The notes under the pieces are model-generated. The model saw only the letters and a list, made by a program, of their open reading frames with translations, did not search any database and was not told the DNA's origin. From Achromobacter spanius (GTDB lineage: Bacteria; Pseudomonadota; Gammaproteobacteria; Burkholderiales; Burkholderiaceae_B), in contig NZ_CP034689.1 in assembly GCF_003994415.1 (NCBI RefSeq), forward strand, positions 6,448,001 through 6,512,000: 64,000 bases of DNA, read 5' to 3'. A program made the position numbers and the translations under genes. Below are positions 60,919 to 64,000 of the stretch, one piece after another. Position 1 is the first letter of the stretch. Every line of letters starts with the position of its first letter.

Positions 60919-62313
60919 ATGATGACCACCCCTTCTATTACCTTCGTCCTCGATCCTGCACCGTGGCGAGACGCCCGCGACGGCTTCGCTGACACGTCGT
61001 GCTTCTACACGGATTCCATCGAGACAGAGGCGGCGCTGGCCCAGGCCGGCTTGACGTCCCGGTATCTATATCGCGATTGCGACGTCATCTTCGACAGCGC
61101 AGCCACCGCCGCGCTGTCGTGGCTGGCCACACTGCCTGAGCGTGCACGCGCCAGCGCCAGCGGATTCACCACGCTGTTCGACGCAGACACGCCATCCCTC
61201 TGGAACCTGTGCCACGACTCGCTGTTTGAAATTCGCGGCGGCATTTTCGAGTCAATTCTGCACCTGTTCCTGGTGCGGCAGATAAGCCGGAATCATCCCG
61301 GCGCCACGATCAATATTCTCGCGCCACAGGGGCATGCGATCGCCGCCGCACTCGCGCAGCTACCCGGCGTCCGGCTCAATCCGGTCTGGACCTCGCACGA
61401 GGCTGCGCCGCAACCATTGCGGCCACCCGGCAAGTTGGCAGGGATCTGGCGCCGCTTGGACACCCTAGTCATCGCCAAAGGCCTGATGACATTGCGCCGA
61501 ATAATCGAAGGCCGCCGCTCGAACAAAAGACGGCTAGCGCTATTCTGCTCGCTTGGTGACATGACCAAGACGTTCATTGGCAAGGACGGAAAGCAGTTCA
61601 TCAGCGATGTCTATTACGATCATATCGAAGCGGAGATCCGTGCCGAGTTTCCCGACTACGTAAAGACGGGCCTGCACCCGGCGCGCGCTGGCGGCGGTGC
61701 GCTGGCTCAGCAGTTGCATGCCTGGCGCGCCATCCTGACAGGCCAATACCGTCCCTGGTATACGTACGCCCGCTTCGCCGACATGCGAGCCATCTGGCGA
61801 GCCCGGCGCGACTTCCAGGCCCGCTTTGCCACCTGGGACACCGAGCCCGCGTTCCAGGCGTTGTTCTCGGCCGACGGCATGGAGTTCTATCCCCTGGTAC
61901 GCGCAGCGCTGGCCGAACTGATGCCGTCATTGCTGGCCGCGGGTGCGCTGCATTCCGCGATCGCACAGCGCTTCGTTGCGCACGAGCGCATCGGCCGCGT
62001 CCTCGCCGTGGAATCCTTTTCCAACCTGGGCCGTTCGCTGGCGTTGGCGGTACACCAGGCCGGCGGAGAGCTCTGGGGCGTACAAGGCGGCATCATTACC
62101 CCGCAACGCGTCACCAATGCCGGCTTTTACCTGCCCGCCCTGGAATCCGATACACGCTTGATCCCGGATCGCTTCTTTGTGTGGGGCCCCGGGTACCGCG
62201 ATACGCTGTTGCGCTACGCGCTGCCCGCACAACGCTTGGATATCATGGGATTTAACCGGTCGGCCGACCTGCCGCAGACGGACAGAGCCTCCCCCCGCGC
62301 ATTCTGTATTTGA
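60919..62313 (+). CDS. GT-B-like capsule protein, N-terminal part (frame interrupted)
   Basis: A 464-residue frame without family motifs at its start (MMTTPSITFVLDPAPWRDARDG), with a Rossmann-like middle segment KRRLALFCSLGDM and ending abruptly after LDIMGFNRSADLPQTDRASPRAFCI. Beyond 62290 the frame loses any resemblance to the GT-B pattern, while the frame one base earlier continues with PPRILYLTGANAL. The two frames meet in a run of six C (62291-62296); one extra C would join them into a single protein of about 637 residues, close in size to the upstream 653-residue neighbour. Confidence 0.6.
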   Translation: MMTTPSITFVLDPAPWRDARDGFADTSCFYTDSIETEAALAQAGLTSRYLYRDCDVIFDSAATAALSWLATLPERARASASGFTTLFDADTPSLWNLCHDSLFEIRGGIFESILHLFLVRQISRNHPGATINILAPQGHAIAAALAQLPGVRLNPVWTSHEAAPQPLRPPGKLAGIWRRLDTLVIAKGLMTLRRIIEGRRSNKRRLALFCSLGDMTKTFIGKDGKQFISDVYYDHIEAEIRAEFPDYVKTGLHPARAGGGALAQQLHAWRAILTGQYRPWYTYARFADMRAIWRARRDFQARFATWDTEPAFQALFSADGMEFYPLVRAALAELMPSLLAAGALHSAIAQRFVAHERIGRVLAVESFSNLGRSLALAVHQAGGELWGVQGGIITPQRVTNAGFYLPALESDTRLIPDRFFVWGPGYRDTLLRYALPAQRLDIMGFNRSADLPQTDRASPRAFCI

Positions 62314-62831
62314 CCGGCGCCAATGCGCTGGTCTGTCCGTACCTGATGACCGTGGAGGAGGAAGCCTTCACACTTCGCGCCCTCGCCCGACATCTACCGC
62401 GGGGGGCTGATCTGGTGGTGCGAACCCACCCGCGCCATGTTCCCGAAGACTACGAGCGCATGCTTGAGGGCTTACCGAACGTCCGCGTGGTTTCGGGCAC
62501 GCAAACGGAACTGGCTACTGAGCTGGCCCAGGCCGCCGTGATTGTGGGCAAGGCCAGCACCGTACTTCTGGAAGCGGCTAACGCCAACCGGCCTGTCCTG
62601 CTCATCAATCTGGCGGGCACCCCAGAGTTCACTGGTTTCTCGATCGCCACGCCGCCATTGCCTTACGTGACCCGCCCCGATCAGATAGAGCGAGCATTAC
62701 AGGCCCTGCTAGACGCCCCCCCTGATCAATTTCACTCCGCAAGCCGTGAGTTTTCGAATCAATGGTGCGCCGGCGACGGCCCATCTGCGGCACGTTATCT
62801 TGTGCAGCAAATGAAAGCGCGGCCGCTATGA
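62310..62831 (+). CDS. GT-B-like capsule protein, C-terminal part (frame interrupted)
   Basis: A frame from 62310 to 62831 that continues the gene interrupted at 62291-62296. It encodes about 173 residues with the donor-domain features YLMTVEEEAFTLRALARHLP, LVVRTHPRH, IVGKASTVLLEAANANRPVLLINL. The first possible start, TTG at 62310, overlaps the TGA of the upstream part; independent translation is possible but the continuous homology to the other frame's first residues argues for one gene. A C7 run (62716-62722) lies further along. It overlaps the next gene by 4 bp. Confidence 0.6.
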   Translation: MTGANALVCPYLMTVEEEAFTLRALARHLPRGADLVVRTHPRHVPEDYERMLEGLPNVRVVSGTQTELATELAQAAVIVGKASTVLLEAANANRPVLLINLAGTPEFTGFSIATPPLPYVTRPDQIERALQALLDAPPDQFHSASREFSNQWCAGDGPSAARYLVQQMKARPL

Positions 62832-64000
62832 AACCGCTTCCCCATATCCTCTTTGCCTGTAGCAGTGCGCTGCACGTCAAACTGTTCACGCCGACCTTGC
62901 GCACCTTGCTGGAACAGGGAAAATTGCAGCCGGTCATGGTGTCGCTGGACAGTTTCTATCGCGGCATTCACGGAAACGTCGCCTCGGCCGTCGCGGCCCA
63001 GCGTCTGGATCTGCCGATGGAGCAGATCTCCACCATTCGTGCCGACGATGGGTCGCGTCTGGTCCGCACGATGAAGCGCGCTTTGGCCGCGCGACGTGAT
63101 GGTATGCGAGATTTCAGGCAGATGCTGGTTCGCAACCAAGCAAGACTCCTGGTGCTGGGCAACGATACAGGCCATCTCGAACGCGCCGCGATCGCCGCAG
63201 CGCAATCCTTGCGCATTCCGACTCTACTCGTCCAGGACGGTTTCGTCTCCGACCAATTCTCGCTCGATTGGCGAGGCCGCCTGCATTTGCTACGCACCAA
63301 GGCATGGCTAGCTCTGGGTGGAGCACAACTGGGCCGTGTTCCGTATGGCATGGGTGGATGCGACCATATCGCCGCACATGGCGAAAGATGGGCCAAAATT
63401 CTGTCCGACAGGCAGCCGAGTCCGGGCACCACGGTACATATCACCGGTCATCCCAGCCTGGATATCTCCCATACCGAACCAGGCGTGTTCGACACCCGCG
63501 ACGTGCTGTATTTCTGCACCAACTTCCTAAGTGGGATGGGAGATGCTCATGCCCATGAGAGGCAGATTGAGGAACTCCTGCAGCTACGCGGTGTGCTCGA
63601 CCGGCGCTTGCCGAAGGGAGCCATCCTGCACATCAAATTGCACCCCGCCGATGACGTGGCAGCCTACAAAAGGCTGCAAGATGTACCTGGGCTGCAATTA
63701 CATGTCGACATCGAGTTAAGCGCGCTGGTCGAACGTGTGTGGCTTTGCGTCACCAATATTTCGTCCGCCGCCGTGGAGAGCATCGCACGTGGGCGTATCT
63801 GCCTGATGTCGGGAATTTCGGTACGTTCGCCATATGACCAGCGTCTGTTCTCCTCGCTGCCCGGCACCAAATTCACCACTTGGGAAGAATTCGATACGCT
63901 TCTGGACACACTGGCAAACCCAGCCCAGTACCATGCGATGTTAGATACCGAACGACAGGAGATCCGGATGTATTTCGACTTTCGTCCGGACGCCCTGGCG
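62828..64000 (+). CDS. GT-B-like capsule protein, 5' part
   Basis: An open frame of 391 codons to the right edge, without a stop in the window. It begins with ATG overlapping the stop of the previous gene (ATGA) and reads MKPLPHILFACSSALHVKLF. The later region has LHIKLHPADDVAAYKRL and CVTNISSAAVESIARGRICLMSG, which are typical of the donor-binding domain of the CDP-glycerol transferase-like superfamily. It is the third large GT-B-like protein in a row. No signal peptide or membrane segments were seen. Confidence 0.65.
   Translation, partial: MKPLPHILFACSSALHVKLFTPTLRTLLEQGKLQPVMVSLDSFYRGIHGNVASAVAAQRLDLPMEQISTIRADDGSRLVRTMKRALAARRDGMRDFRQMLVRNQARLLVLGNDTGHLERAAIAAAQSLRIPTLLVQDGFVSDQFSLDWRGRLHLLRTKAWLALGGAQLGRVPYGMGGCDHIAAHGERWAKILSDRQPSPGTTVHITGHPSLDISHTEPGVFDTRDVLYFCTNFLSGMGDAHAHERQIEELLQLRGVLDRRLPKGAILHIKLHPADDVAAYKRLQDVPGLQLHVDIELSALVERVWLCVTNISSAAVESIARGRICLMSGISVRSPYDQRLFSSLPGTKFTTWEEFDTLLDTLANPAQYHAMLDTERQEIRMYFDFRPDALA

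Noticed and set aside
1..64000. tRNA or rRNA genes, CRISPR arrays, prophage or transposase genes
   Set aside because: None was recognised on either strand; intergenic gaps are short and accounted for.

Overview
The window is 64 kb of high-GC DNA whose gene content fits a betaproteobacterium of the Alcaligenaceae, most likely Achromobacter or a close relative of Bordetella. The supporting evidence is the dapF-DUF484-xerC block, birA followed by a type III pantothenate kinase (the Bordetella baf/coaX arrangement), a waaA-waaC-wlb lipopolysaccharide locus and a DksA with a reduced zinc finger. This is inferred from gene order and protein motifs, not from a database search. No rRNA, tRNA, insertion sequence or CRISPR array was recognised.

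Layout. 1-4019: two lipid A acyltransferases, dapF, a DUF484 protein and xerC. 4026-9296: a leftward metal-uptake operon (a 56-residue membrane protein, ZnuC-, ZnuB- and ZnuA-like proteins, a DUF1007 protein, a NicO-family transporter), divergent from a Zur-type regulator with a good Zur-box candidate between them. 9620-13426: a COG0523 metal GTPase, dksA, hslV and hslU. 13534-18038: a CusF-like protein, a cobalamin adenosyltransferase and rmlBDAC for dTDP-rhamnose. 18039-24389: lipA, an effector-binding domain of LacI type that lacks its DNA-binding part, a pair of inverted 66-bp repeats, a Sel1-repeat protein, lipB, a DUF493 protein, a D-amino-acid aminotransferase and a PBP5-type carboxypeptidase. 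24560-30757: a hydrolase, a four-gene Mla-like lipid transport operon, birA, coaX and a small membrane protein. 30796-33181: waaA and waaC on the minus strand.

33308-44513 is a wlb-like LPS locus. It holds enzymes for a 2,3-diamino-uronic acid (WlbA, WlbB, WlbC), two glycosyltransferases, a second aminotransferase, an initiating sugar-phosphate transferase, an Amj-type (DUF2837) flippase candidate, an O-antigen-ligase-like protein with a long Pro/Ala-rich insert, and a WbpM-type dehydratase. The epimerase gene wlbD, expected after wlbC, is absent.

44866 to the end is a second surface-glycan locus, preceded by a 352-bp AT-rich leader. The first six genes match the logic of legionaminic acid synthesis (LegB, LegC, LegG, LegI, a NeuD/LegH-like acyltransferase, and a PtmE-like CBS-nucleotidyltransferase that suggests the GDP-linked route). 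A second module follows: a very divergent NeuB paralogue, an SpsF-type cytidylyltransferase, an MocA-type oxidoreductase without the EKP lysine, a class III aminotransferase and an SDR. Export would be by a KpsM-like permease and a KpsT-like ATPase carrying an unusual N-terminal domain of about 330 residues that looks partly lectin-like. Three large GT-B-like proteins end the window; the middle one is split by a frameshift in a C6 tract. The best candidates for something undescribed are the second nonulosonate module, the lectin-ATPase fusion, and the Amj-type flippase in an LPS operon.
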